Positions 8,390 to 17,900 of a stretch of DNA of 64,000 nucleotides are shown in pieces. This stretch comes from Sneathiellales bacterium. GTDB lineage: Bacteria > Pseudomonadota > Alphaproteobacteria > JANQFL01. The DNA is taken from NCBI GenBank assembly GCA_028277845.1, contig JANQFL010000022.1:1-64000 (forward strand), given 5' to 3'. Numbering within the stretch: position 1 is the stretch's first letter; each line of letters begins with the position of its first letter. The position numbers and the translations under genes are program-made. The notes beneath the pieces were generated by a model. The model had not been told where the DNA came from. It saw only the letters and a program-made list of their open reading frames with translations, and did no database searches.

Positions 8390-8590
8390 GACAGCCTATC
8401 TCTCCAGCCCGTATCGTGATGGAAACAACAATAGCGGCCTCATGCATCACGGCAACTGTACACCGGTTGAAGACATCCACGATGCAAGACACCGGCAGCA
8501 GTTCGTTTTCGTGGTTTTCGTTGTCGCCTTGCGGCTATCGCGTCGGATTGACGGTTGATAATTCTTGAGTTGAACAGAAATGGGGCCGAC

Positions 8591-9694
8591 ATGTTCGAGA
8601 TCACGCCGACCACGCGCCTTCGCCGCTCACCGTTCTTCGAAGCCACCGTGGCCGAGGGCGTGAGCGGCTTCTCACCCTACAATCACATGCTCATGCCCAC
8701 CGGATACGGAGATCCGGAAGGGGAGTATTGGCGGCTGATCAACGGCGCATCCCAGTGGGACGTGGCGGTGGAGCGGCAAGTGGAATTGACAGGCCCCGAT
8801 GCCGGCCGTTTGGCCCAGATCCTGTCGCCGCGCGACCTGACGAAATGCGTGCCCGGGCAAGGCAAATACGTGGCGCTCTGCAACCATGCCGGCACGCTGA
8901 TCAACGATCCGATCCTGCTCAAACTGGATGACAACCGGTTCTGGCTCTCGATCGCCGACAGCAACATCCTGTTCTGGGCCCGGGCCATCGCCGCCGAGCG
9001 TGGCCTCAATGTCGCCGTGATCGAACCCGACGTCTCCCCCATGGCGGTCCAAGGTCCGAAAGCGGACGACGTGGTCGCCGCCGTGTTCGGCGACTGGGTC
9101 CGCGACTTGAAATTCTTCTGGTTTCGCGAGACGCAGGTCGAGGGAATCCCTGTTGCCGTCGCCCGTTCGGGCTGGTCCAAGCAGGGCGGGTTCGAAATCT
9201 ATCTGATGGACGGTTCCAAGGGCACGGCCCTTTGGAACATCGTCCGCGAAGCCGGCCGCTCCTGGGAGATCGGACCGGGCAATCCCAATCCGGTGGAGCG
9301 TATCGAAAGCGGTCTGCTCAGCTATGGCGGTGACAGCGACGACACAACCAATCCGTTCGAGGTGCGGCTCGAGCGGTACGTCGACCTGGATGTGGCCGAC
9401 GACGTGATCGGTATTCATCCGTTGCGCCGGATCCGCGACGAGGGACCGAAGCGCCACCAATTGGGCATCACACTCGATGGCGACACGCCGGGCGGCCATC
9501 ACGCCTCTTGGTACGACATTACCGTCGGCGGCCGAAAAGTGGGCGACATGACATGCGGGACCTGGTCTTACAGGCTAGGCAGGAACATCGGGTACGCCCT
9601 GATCGACCGCGCCTGCCGGCCCGGCGACAGGGTCGAGGTCCGGAAGGACGGTGAGGCCATCGGAGCGACCTTGTCCGACCTGCCGTTTCTTTGA
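8591..9694 (+). CDS. GcvT-family THF-dependent demethylase, DMSP demethylase (DmdA)-like
   Basis: A 367-residue aminomethyltransferase-fold protein. DmdA moves a methyl group from dimethylsulfoniopropionate to tetrahydrofolate. The N-terminal part (PYNHMLMPTGYG, INGASQWDVAVERQVEL) and the block LINDPILLKLDDNRFWLSIAD match the DmdA-like branch. At the place where glycine-cleavage GcvT has a conserved Asp-Asp pair, this protein has Asn-Asp, which argues against a glycine-cleavage role. The C-terminal barrel has GVxWSYRLGRNIGYALI-like spacing (TWSYRLGRNIGYALI). No gcvH or gcvP is adjacent, nor are dmdB-D. The ATG at 8591 follows GGGGCC. An upstream in-frame ATG at 8555 has no good ribosome-binding site. 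A demethylase for a different methylated osmolyte cannot be excluded. Confidence 0.65.
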   Translation: MFEITPTTRLRRSPFFEATVAEGVSGFSPYNHMLMPTGYGDPEGEYWRLINGASQWDVAVERQVELTGPDAGRLAQILSPRDLTKCVPGQGKYVALCNHAGTLINDPILLKLDDNRFWLSIADSNILFWARAIAAERGLNVAVIEPDVSPMAVQGPKADDVVAAVFGDWVRDLKFFWFRETQVEGIPVAVARSGWSKQGGFEIYLMDGSKGTALWNIVREAGRSWEIGPGNPNPVERIESGLLSYGGDSDDTTNPFEVRLERYVDLDVADDVIGIHPLRRIRDEGPKRHQLGITLDGDTPGGHHASWYDITVGGRKVGDMTCGTWSYRLGRNIGYALIDRACRPGDRVEVRKDGEAIGATLSDLPFL

Positions 9695-9738
9695 ATACCG
9701 TTCGTCCACGCGAACGGAACGACCGATGTCCGTGGCGG

Positions 9739-10536
9739 TCAGGCTGCCGGCTCGACGGCGCGGCGATAGAGATGCCAGGAGGCATGGCCCAGCACCGGCA
9801 GGATGACGAACAGACCGACCAGGCCCGACAACAAGGAAATGCCAACCAATCCGGCGATCACGGCGCACCACACGATCATCACCCGCGGATTGGCCCGGAC
9901 CACGCGCACGCTGGTGACCATGGCGGTCACGAAATCGCAGTCCCTGTCGAACAGCATGGGGAACGACGTCACCGAAAACGAAAACACCGCCAATGCAATA
10001 ACGGCCCCGACGCCGTTACCGATGACAAGCAGCATCCAGCCCGCCGGCGTCGTAAATATCTCCATCAGAAAGTTCTCCGACGACAGCACGTTGATGCCGA
10101 GAAAGCCGAAGAACAACAAGGCCGCGATGTCCATCCATATGAAGAACGAAAAGCCGGTCACCAGGGCCATCCAACCAAGGTCGCGCCGGGCGGAGCGCGA
10201 TATCAACCCGCGGACGGCACTCCAACTCAATGCTTCGTCCCGCTCCAGGCTGTAGGAGACAGCGTAGAATCCGGTGGCGATGAACGGCGCGATCAAGGCA
10301 AACCCCGCAGCCAGCGGATAGACCAGAAACGGCAGGTCGAACTGCAACAACAGCAATATCAGCAACCACCCGCCGACGGCGTAAATCCCGCCGAAGAACA
10401 GTCCGTAACTCGGCGCACGGCGGAAATCCCTGAGCCCCATGCCGACCACGTCCATCAGGTCGTCAAGCCGTACATCGCGAACGTCCGGCCACTGGCTGCG
10501 ACGTTGCGAACTGCTGTTATCGGTAAGATCCGTCAC
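9739..10536 (-). CDS. DUF2189 integral membrane protein
   Basis: A 265-residue protein of the DUF2189 family, with six or so hydrophobic segments after a polar N-terminal stretch. The family signature is seen as a leading Asp/Leu-rich helix and GLRDFRRAPSYGLFFGGIYA, followed by FVTAMVTSVRVVRANPRVM between the last membrane segments. Function is unknown in the whole family. A GTG start at 10536 is preferred because AAAGGAG lies seven bases upstream; the longer frame to 10593 has no ribosome-binding site. It is convergent with the DmdA-like gene and co-directional with the carotenoid oxygenase, 115 bases downstream of it. Confidence 0.8.
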   Translation of the reverse strand: MTDLTDNSSSQRRSQWPDVRDVRLDDLMDVVGMGLRDFRRAPSYGLFFGGIYAVGGWLLILLLLQFDLPFLVYPLAAGFALIAPFIATGFYAVSYSLERDEALSWSAVRGLISRSARRDLGWMALVTGFSFFIWMDIAALLFFGFLGINVLSSENFLMEIFTTPAGWMLLVIGNGVGAVIALAVFSFSVTSFPMLFDRDCDFVTAMVTSVRVVRANPRVMIVWCAVIAGLVGISLLSGLVGLFVILPVLGHASWHLYRRAVEPAA

Positions 10537-10651
10537 GGGACACTCCTTTGGCAACGAGGGCGATATTCTACGCCTGCCTTTGGAAATGCCCAACTACGCT
10601 GATGCAAAAAAATGACGGGCGGCATTCCGGGCCGCCGCCCGCCAATATTTC

Positions 10652-12181
10652 CTACGCGGCCACCCATGTGCCGTGGAAACTGATGGGCAGGCTGTGACCG
10701 AGCCAGGCCATTGCGGCTGGGCCTTGATCGACGGTTTCGGCATCGAATACGGCGATACCGTTGCGTCCCTTGTTGCCGTCGAAAACCTCGCACAACAACC
10801 AGCCCTGGTCGACGTTCCCACCAGGCCGGGCCGCAAACACCGGTTCGCCGACATAGTGGCGTGGACCGAAGTGGAAGCCCTTCTTGGCGCCACTTGTGCT
10901 GTCGACCCGGACGACGCCGTCATGCCACCACGCGCCCGGCCGGGACGCTGAAGCCAGATAACTGACACGGTGCCGCCTGGTCGCGCTTCGCGGGTCGATC
11001 ATGGGAAATTCGAAACTCCCCGTATCGATGACCGTCTCGTTGAGTGTCCCGCTGTCCAGACCGATCACCCAACGCCGGAAGGTACCCGGGCTCTGTCCCC
11101 TGCCGTCCCGGCCGTGCATGACCGTCGCGAACACCGCTTCGGATCCGAGAAAATGATCCGGTTCGTCATAGGCGACGAAGTCGGCGATGATCTCGCCGCC
11201 CGATTCATAGGCGTTGGCGGCATGCCACATCCAGGCGCCGGGGGCTTCGAAGATGCGCGGCTCGCCGGCCCCGTCCTTGCGGACGACCATGACCACGTTG
11301 GCCTTGTCCTTGTTCCAGGTCAGGGCCTGGGTGAAACTTTTTACACCAGCCAGGAAACCGAACGGCGAAAAGTCCGCCGCGTGCAGGTTGATGACGACAT
11401 GATGCTCCGTGGCGAAGAAGTCATGCACATAGGTCTGGTGCGGTGCCGGAACGACAAAATTGTGCTTCAGGCGCCCGTCCCGGCCGTGCACAACAATACG
11501 CAACGACATGGTGCGCCCCATCGCCGGACTGAGCAAAATCCAGTCACCGCTGACCGGGTCCAGTTTGGTGTGGGCCTTGTAGGCGACACTGTCCAACTCG
11601 GGGCCGACCTGCACCTCTCCCAGGGTATCCAGTGTCTCGGCATCGACCTGCCAGGGCAGACCGACTTCATCGAAGGCATACAACTTGCCGCCCCGCCATA
11701 CAGGCGTGACGCCGGCTTGCGATAGCATGTCTCCACCACCCAGGTTGGACAGCACCCCGCCGGGCGCCCGCGTACCCCAGGTGGCGTAGAGGAACTTGCC
11801 TGCCGCCTCTTCCTGCACGAATTTTTCCGTTCTGACGAAACGGTTGCGGAAACGCAATCCCCGGTCGTCGAACTGATAGGCCCGGATCATGCCGTCGCCG
11901 TCCAGCACATGCCCCTTGCGCACACCGTCGCGTTCGAACAGGCTTGGCCCGTTGCGGAACAGCGTGCCTCGAAGCCCTGCCGGCAAATCCCCTTCAACGC
12001 CGGCCCGTTCGTCGATTTCCCGCCTCATGCCGCGCGCCAACGGGGCAAACCAGACATCGCCGGACTGCGCGGCGGACGCCACTCTGGCCGACATCACGCC
12101 TTCGAGTGTCGGAAACGTGCCCGCAATTCCCACCATCGCCAGGCTCGCTCCCATGCCTTTGATCGCCTTACGTCTGTTCAT
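10652..12181 (-). CDS. Carotenoid oxygenase family protein with Tat-type signal
   Basis: A 509-residue non-haem iron dioxygenase of the carotenoid cleavage/lignostilbene family, which cleaves an olefinic double bond with O2. The family's Fe(II) histidines are recognisable in YKAHTKLDP, YVHDFFATEHH, MWHAANAYE and ISFHGTWVAA at the very C terminus. FRNGPSLFERD and GDGMIRAYQFDD are family blocks. The N terminus starts MNRRKAIKGMGASLAM, a twin-arginine signal followed by a hydrophobic stretch and an Ala-rich cleavage area near residue 38, so export of a folded metalloenzyme is predicted. The substrate (carotenoid, apocarotenoid or stilbene) is unknown. It is divergent from the adjacent TetR regulator, which is the likely controller. 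Confidence 0.88.
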   Translation of the reverse strand: MNRRKAIKGMGASLAMVGIAGTFPTLEGVMSARVASAAQSGDVWFAPLARGMRREIDERAGVEGDLPAGLRGTLFRNGPSLFERDGVRKGHVLDGDGMIRAYQFDDRGLRFRNRFVRTEKFVQEEAAGKFLYATWGTRAPGGVLSNLGGGDMLSQAGVTPVWRGGKLYAFDEVGLPWQVDAETLDTLGEVQVGPELDSVAYKAHTKLDPVSGDWILLSPAMGRTMSLRIVVHGRDGRLKHNFVVPAPHQTYVHDFFATEHHVVINLHAADFSPFGFLAGVKSFTQALTWNKDKANVVMVVRKDGAGEPRIFEAPGAWMWHAANAYESGGEIIADFVAYDEPDHFLGSEAVFATVMHGRDGRGQSPGTFRRWVIGLDSGTLNETVIDTGSFEFPMIDPRSATRRHRVSYLASASRPGAWWHDGVVRVDSTSGAKKGFHFGPRHYVGEPVFAARPGGNVDQGWLLCEVFDGNKGRNGIAVFDAETVDQGPAAMAWLGHSLPISFHGTWVAA

Positions 12182-12214
12182 TGCCTTTCTCCAGTGTTAT
12201 CACTGTTAACATAT

Positions 12215-12226
12215 TGACATGTGTCA
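12215..12226. promoter_or_regulatory. Operator-like inverted repeat 1, carotenoid oxygenase/TetR intergene
   Basis: TGACA-TG-TGTCA, a perfect five-base-arm palindrome inside the larger near-palindrome ATATTGACATGTGTCATAT, between the divergent genes. A TetR dimer site here would overlap the start region of both promoters. Inferred from position and symmetry only. Confidence 0.45.
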
Positions 12227-12237
12227 TATGGGAATTA

Positions 12238-12254
12238 TGTTGACACCGTCAACA
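12238..12254. promoter_or_regulatory. Operator-like inverted repeat 2, carotenoid oxygenase/TetR intergene
   Basis: TGTTGACaccGTCAACA, a perfect seven-base-arm palindrome 16 bases before the TetR start at 12270. Its half-site shares TTGACA with repeat 1, so the pair may be two sites for one dimeric repressor. Its presence also argues that the regulator starts at 12270, not at the upstream ATG at 12219. Confidence 0.5.
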
Positions 12255-12269
12255 CCTGGATTCGAACCA

Positions 12270-12890
12270 ATGGCCAGAAGAACTCGACCCGCCGGAAAAC
12301 CCGCCTATCACCACGGCGATTTGCGGACCGCGCTGCTGGATGCCGGCGAGACGTTGCTGGCCGAAAAAGGACCGGCTGCGTTGTCTTTACGCGAATTGGC
12401 ACGGACCTGCGGTGTCTCCCAGGCGGCACCGTACCGGCATTTCAAGGACCGGGACGCCATTCTCAACGCCTTGGCCATCCGGGCCTTCAAGGAATTCGGG
12501 GACGCGTTGACGGCTGCGTCCACGGGCGTAGCGGATCCCGGCAAACGACTGCAGGCACTGGGCCGGGCCTATGTGCATTACGGCCTGGCCCACCCCCACC
12601 GCCTACGGCTGATGTTCGGCACCGACGGTAAGAATCGCATGGTGGATGAACACCTCGCCGAGGTTGCGGGAGCCGGATACGGGCTGCTTGAACAAACCGT
12701 GGCGGAAATCCTGCCTCCACGGTCGAAGAAACTTCGGGCGGCTACCGTTTCCGCCTGGTCCCTCGTACACGGATTTACGGTCCTCAACCTTGACCTGCCA
12801 TCCGAGGCAATGGCGGAGAGTGTCAAGGAGCGTGACTCGTTGCTCGGCACGATCCTTGAGGAATTCACGGCTGGTCTGTCCCGTACCTGA
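12270..12890 (+). CDS. TetR/AcrR family regulator (WHG-type C-terminal domain)
   Basis: A 206-residue TetR-type repressor. The N-terminal helix-turn-helix is clear (AYHHGDLRTALLDAG, then LSLRELARTCGVSQAAPYRHFKDRDAIL, residues about 11-65). The AYHHGDLR opening and the short ligand domain with YVHYGLAHPHRLRLMFG place it in the TetR_C WHG group, whose ligands are mostly unknown. It is divergent from the carotenoid oxygenase with two palindromes between them, so autoregulation and control of that gene are likely. The choline sulfatase lies 234 bases downstream and could also be under its control, but the usual choline-responsive BetI has a different C-terminal domain. Confidence 0.88.
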   Translation: MARRTRPAGKPAYHHGDLRTALLDAGETLLAEKGPAALSLRELARTCGVSQAAPYRHFKDRDAILNALAIRAFKEFGDALTAASTGVADPGKRLQALGRAYVHYGLAHPHRLRLMFGTDGKNRMVDEHLAEVAGAGYGLLEQTVAEILPPRSKKLRAATVSAWSLVHGFTVLNLDLPSEAMAESVKERDSLLGTILEEFTAGLSRT

Positions 12891-13124
12891 CGGCTTCCCA
12901 ACCATTGCCGGTTGTGAACGCTATGTCGTATGCGTAGCGGCTATTGCATGAGCAATACTCTCTGCGAATCGGCTCCGCGGCGAGAATAGAATCCTCCGGA
13001 AAACACCAGGCATCATCACTTGCCAAGACATGGCGTTGTTGGAACATTCGTCACGCGTCGTCACGTGTAGAAATTACCGTACATCCTGGACCAACCACAA
13101 ATTCCTCGCGGAATGGACAGCGTC

Positions 13125-14642
13125 ATGACTCAGAAGCCGAATTTCCTGATCTTCATGGTCGATCAACTTGCCGGAACACTGTTTGCCGACGGACCGGCGG
13201 ATTTTCTGCATGCGCCAGCCTTGCGGCGGCTCAGCAACGAGGCGGTCAATTTCACCAATGCGTATTGCGCGAGCCCATTGTGCACGCCGGCACGGGCGTC
13301 GTTCATGACCGGCCAGTTGCCTTCGCGCAACGGGGTGTATGACAACGCGGCGGAGCTGGCCGCCGACATTCCGACGTTCGCTCATTATCTGCGGCAGGCC
13401 GGGTACCGCACCATGCTCAGCGGCAAGATGCATTTTGTCGGCGCCGACCAGTTGCACGGCTTCGAGGAGCGCCTGACCACCGACATCTACCCGGCGGACT
13501 TCGGCTGGACGCCCGATTGGACACGGCCGGACGAGCGGATCGACTGGTGGTATCACAACATGTCATCCGTCACGAACGCGGGCGTTGCCGCGACGACCAA
13601 CCAGCTCGAATTCGACGACGACGTCGCCTACCAGGCCAAAACCAGGCTCTACAGACTCGCGCGCGAGGATCGGCAGACACCGTTTTGCCTCACGGTCAGC
13701 TTCACCCATCCCCACGACCCGTATGTGGCCCGTCAACGCTTCTGGGATCTGTACGACGACGAAGTTCCGATGCCCCGAACGGGCGAACTGTCCGCGGATC
13801 AACACGATGCCCACAGCCGGCGCCTGCTGGCCGTGTCCGACCGGGCGAACTACACTATTTCCGACGCGCATATCCGCCGGGCGCGGCGTGCCTATTTTGC
13901 CAACGTGTCCTATCTGGACAGCCTGATCGCGGAAATTCTCGAAACTCTCAAGGCGGGCAACTTGGACGAAAACACCGTCATCGTCTTTTGTTCCGATCAC
14001 GGCGACATGTTGGGCGAGCGCGGACTTTGGTACAAGATGAGCTTCCATGAACCGTCCATCCGCGTGCCCCTGTTCGTGCATGCGCCCGGCCGATTCAGGC
14101 CGAGCCGCGTCGACGAGCCGGTCTCCACCCTCGACGTCCTGCCGACCCTGGTCGAGCTTGCCGGCGGCGACGCCGACGACCTCGCCGATGATATCGACGG
14201 CGCCAGTCTGGTACCCCTGTTGAACGGCCGGCACCAGCCCAACCGCACGGTTCTGGCCGAATTTGCGGCGGAAGGGGCGGTCGATCCGCTGATCATGATG
14301 CGCGACGGACGCTACAAATATGTTTTCGGCAATGCCGACGGCGCGCAATTGTTCGACCTCTCCGACGATCCCCAGGAAATGCGCGATCTGGCCGGGCTCG
14401 ACGGGCACACGGCGACCGTGGCCGGGTTCGCGGATGCCGCTGCCGCACGCTGGGATCTGGCGAAATTCGAGGCCGACGTCCTGGCCAGCCAGCGGCGCCG
14501 CCGGCTTGTTTACGACGCCTTGCGCCGGGGCCGCTACCAGCCATGGGATTTCCAGCCCCACGACCCCGCGTCGGAACGCTATATGCGTAATCATCTCGAT
14601 TTGAACGAGCTGGAGGCGCGTTCCCGTTACCCGCGGGAATGA
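13125..14642 (+). CDS. betC: Choline-sulfatase
   Basis: A 505-residue arylsulfatase-superfamily enzyme that hydrolyses choline-O-sulfate to choline and sulfate. The formylglycine-forming motif is CTPAR with the modifiable Cys at residue 53, inside SPLCTPARASFMTGQLPSR. Metal and substrate ligands are visible as MVDQ near 11-14, FCSDHGDMLGERGLWYK and the later HEPSIRVPL. The BetC hallmark stretch around residues 105-130 (GKMHFVGADQLHGFEERL, then TDIYPADFGWTPDW) is essentially complete. Formylglycine maturation would need a sulfatase-modifying enzyme elsewhere. No betA, betB or betI is adjacent. An ATG at 13113 is also possible but has no spaced ribosome-binding site. It ends eight bases before repeat copy 3. 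Confidence 0.9.
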   Translation: MTQKPNFLIFMVDQLAGTLFADGPADFLHAPALRRLSNEAVNFTNAYCASPLCTPARASFMTGQLPSRNGVYDNAAELAADIPTFAHYLRQAGYRTMLSGKMHFVGADQLHGFEERLTTDIYPADFGWTPDWTRPDERIDWWYHNMSSVTNAGVAATTNQLEFDDDVAYQAKTRLYRLAREDRQTPFCLTVSFTHPHDPYVARQRFWDLYDDEVPMPRTGELSADQHDAHSRRLLAVSDRANYTISDAHIRRARRAYFANVSYLDSLIAEILETLKAGNLDENTVIVFCSDHGDMLGERGLWYKMSFHEPSIRVPLFVHAPGRFRPSRVDEPVSTLDVLPTLVELAGGDADDLADDIDGASLVPLLNGRHQPNRTVLAEFAAEGAVDPLIMMRDGRYKYVFGNADGAQLFDLSDDPQEMRDLAGLDGHTATVAGFADAAAARWDLAKFEADVLASQRRRRLVYDALRRGRYQPWDFQPHDPASERYMRNHLDLNELEARSRYPRE

Positions 14643-14650
14643 ATCGCGCC

Positions 14651-14948
14651 TTAGAGCATTTCCTCCTTAGATGGAAGCATTCTGACGGAGCGTATTGGCG
14701 CCAAGGCCAAGGCTGGTGGTGACGGCCATACCGGGGGTATGGCCGAGACGGCAGCCGCCGGATTTGGCGCCAAGACGCCCGTCCCACAAAAGCTCAATGG
14801 GGGTTTCCGAGCGGCCGCCCCCCACGGCGTGAGACGGCTTGCGCGATGCCCGGCATCGCGCGGCCCCGTCTTCCTGGTGGCCATGTGCGTTTCTTGGCAG
14901 GCCGCTCGAGAAACAGAATGGATTCCATCTAAGGGAGGCACGCTCTAA
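14651..14948. repeat. Palindromic interspersed element, copy 3 (complete, 298 bp)
   Basis: Bounded by TTAGAGC and GCTCTAA with imperfect 26-base inverted arms that share TTAGATGGAA. It is 25 bases longer than copy 2. There are two insertions of 12 bases each (after CCCGTCCC, and in the GTGGATGGGC region, here GTGGCCATGTGCG) plus one extra base in the left arm of the internal hairpin. Both 12-base insertions keep the internal frame that starts at 14739 open to the terminal TAA. The hairpin left arm has several mismatches compared with copy 2. The element lies between the convergent choline sulfatase and histidine kinase, and supplies the kinase's stop codon. Confidence 0.9.
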
Positions 14949-17900
14949 CTGTCGAGCGCCTCACGGACCTTGGCGGCGAGGTCGGCCCGACGGAAAGGCT
15001 TCTGAAGCAGGATGACACCCTTGTCGACGCGGCCGTGATGAATGATCGCGTTCTCGGTGTAGCCGGACATATACAGGACGCGGAGATCGGGTTGCCAAAC
15101 CCGCGCCTCGCTGGCCAGGGCGGGACCGTTCATGCCGCCCGGCAAGACGACATCGCTGAACAGCAAATCGACATGCGTATTGTTCTCGATGATCTCCAGT
15201 CCCGACCGTGCGTTTTCAGCGGCATGCACCTCATATCCCAATGAGGTCAGCATGGTCACGGCAAGTTCCCGGACTTCCTGGTCGTCTTCGACCAGCAGGA
15301 TCGTTTCACCTGCCTGCGCAACATGACGCGTATCTTCCGGCTTCGTGCCCGTCACCCGGGCCTGCGGGTCGGTGCGTGGAAGATACAGCTTGACCGTCGT
15401 CCCCTCGCCGGGTTCGCTGTAGATCGCCACATGCCCGCCCGACTGCTTCACGAACCCGTAAATCATGCTCAAACCCAGACCGGTCCCCTCGCCGACGCCC
15501 TTGGTCGTGAAGAACGGCTCGAATACGCGCTCGATGACCTCCGGCGTCATGCCGACCCCGGTATCGGAAACGGCCAGCATGACGTACTCGCCGGGCATCA
15601 CGTCTGAATCCGATGCCGCATAAGACCCGTCGAGCACGACATTCGATGTTTCGATCGTCAGGGCTCCGCCGCGCGGCATCGAATCGCGTGCATTGAGCGC
15701 CAAATTGAGAACGGCGCTTTCCATGTGCGATGGGTCGGCCTCGCACCGCCACAGATCCGCCGTCAATTCGGTCTCGATCTCGATCGTTTCGCCAAGCGTT
15801 CTCTTCAGCATATCGGCCATGCCGGTGAGCCGTTCGTTCAAATCTATGGAAATCGGCTCAAGGGCTTGCCGGCGGGAGAACGCCAACAAACTGTGCGTCA
15901 GATCCGCGCCCCGGTTTGCCGCCTTGATGGCCTTGTGGATGAAAGGAACGTCCAGTCCGTCTTCCTCCAGTTCCTCGGCGGCGAGCTCGAGATTTCCGAT
16001 GACGACAGCAAGCAGATTGTTGAAATCATGCGCGACGCCGCCGGTCAACTGACCGACCGCTTCCATTTTCTGAGCCTGCTGCAATTGCTCTTCCGCGTGG
16101 CGCTTCTCGGAGACATCGACAAACGTCGCCTGAACCGCGCGCTCGCCGTCCCATTCGACTTCTCCGGCATACACGTCGAGCCAAATCTCCCTGCCGTCGC
16201 GCCGGACCCCCTTGAACAGGAAACTGCCCTTGTCATCACCCACCTTTTTCGCAACCCTTTGCCGGTAAACCGCATCTTTTTGACCGGGAGCGATCAAGGG
16301 ATCGGTTGATCCGAGAGCGATAATGTCCTCGGGGCCATCGTATCCGAATATGTCCGCACAGGCCTGATTGGCGAAGATGGGTTTGAGGTTCTGGTGGATG
16401 TAGAGGCCCTGTATGGAGCCATCCACCAGATTGCGAAACCGGGATTCGCTCCGCAGAACGGCTTCCTCCGCGCTTTTTCGTTCCGTGATGTCCTGCACCA
16501 GCACATTGAACGAATCGACGCTGCCGTCCGGGTTGCGAATACAGCGAACGTCCATATTGATGAATATGACCGCGCCGTCCTTGCAAATGTAGCGTTTTTC
16601 CAGCGAATAGCCGTCCTGTTCGCCGGCCATTACCTTGTCGTATTGTTCGGTGTCCTCCTGAACATCGTCCGGATGCGTAATGTCGACCCAGGTCATGGAC
16701 AGCAGTTCTTCACGGCTGTAGCCGAGGATTTTGCACAGCTTGTCATTCACCTCGACCATGTCCTTGCCGGGCACGGACACGGCCATGCCGATCAGGTCCA
16801 GGTCGAAGAAACGGCGCCTGATGTTTTCGGCGCGTTCGAGTGCTTCCCGCGTGAGGACAAGATCGCTGATGTCGGTGCATACGCTCAACAGGCGTTTTTC
16901 ACCGTTCAGTTCGATGACGTCACCGGAGTACAAAATCGGTATTTCCCGCCCCTGTTTCGAGCGAAACAGGGTTTCGTAGTTTCGGATAAAACCGTTCCTG
17001 AGCACTTCGGCTATAATTTCGGCTCGGTGTTCCGGGTTGACCCAGGCCCCGATCTCGAACGCATTTTTCCCGATCACCTCCTCTCGCGAGTACCCGAGCA
17101 CATTGGCATAGGTATCGTTGACGTCGTAAACGAAGGCATCCTCAAAATCGCTCACCGTAATAATGCTCGGGCTGGCGTGGAATATCTTGGCCAGGCGGGT
17201 TTCCATCTGACTGCGTTCGTGTTCCGCCTGCTTCAATTCGGAAATGTCGGTCGCGACGGTCAATAACTGGGAACCGCCCTCGAATTCAATGCTTTCCGTC
17301 GAAATCAACACAGGAACGGCTTCGCCCGATTTGGTGACGAATGTCGACTCGAATCCCGACAGCCGGCCTTCCGCGCGGATGATACCGATCGCCTTCTCGC
17401 GGTCGTCGATATGCCTCCATACCCCGATTTCCATGGTCGTCTTGCCGACGACCTCGGCACGTTCGTAGCCGAGCCTGGCCAGAAAGGCGTTGTTGGCGTC
17501 ATACATGTAGCCCGTTTCCATATCGGTAATGGAAATCAGACTCGGGCCGGCGTGAAACATCTTCGCGAGACGAAGTTCCGTCCGGTCCCGCGCCAGCTCC
17601 GTTTCCTTGTAGTCCGAGATATCCTGCGTGACGCCGATGATTCGAAGCGGATTGCCGGAAGAGTCATACTCGACCTCGCCCAACTCGTAGACGGTGCGTT
17701 GCACACCGTCGGGTCGCACGATACGGTGCTCGCCGGCGATCTGACCCTCTTGAACACCCCGTTCGGCCGTGGCGGCGACATCCGCGCGATCCTCCTCCGG
17801 GATGAAGTTCTGATAGCTCTCCAGGTCGGGTTCATAGGAATCCGGATCGGCGCCGTAGATTTCGAACATCTCCTGCGACCAGGTCAGTTTCCCGGCCACA

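Noticed and set aside
12219-12269. TetR start at the upstream ATG (12219)
   Set aside because: It would place the second palindrome inside the coding region and adds 17 unrelated residues ahead of the conserved RRTRPAGKPAYHHGDLR start.
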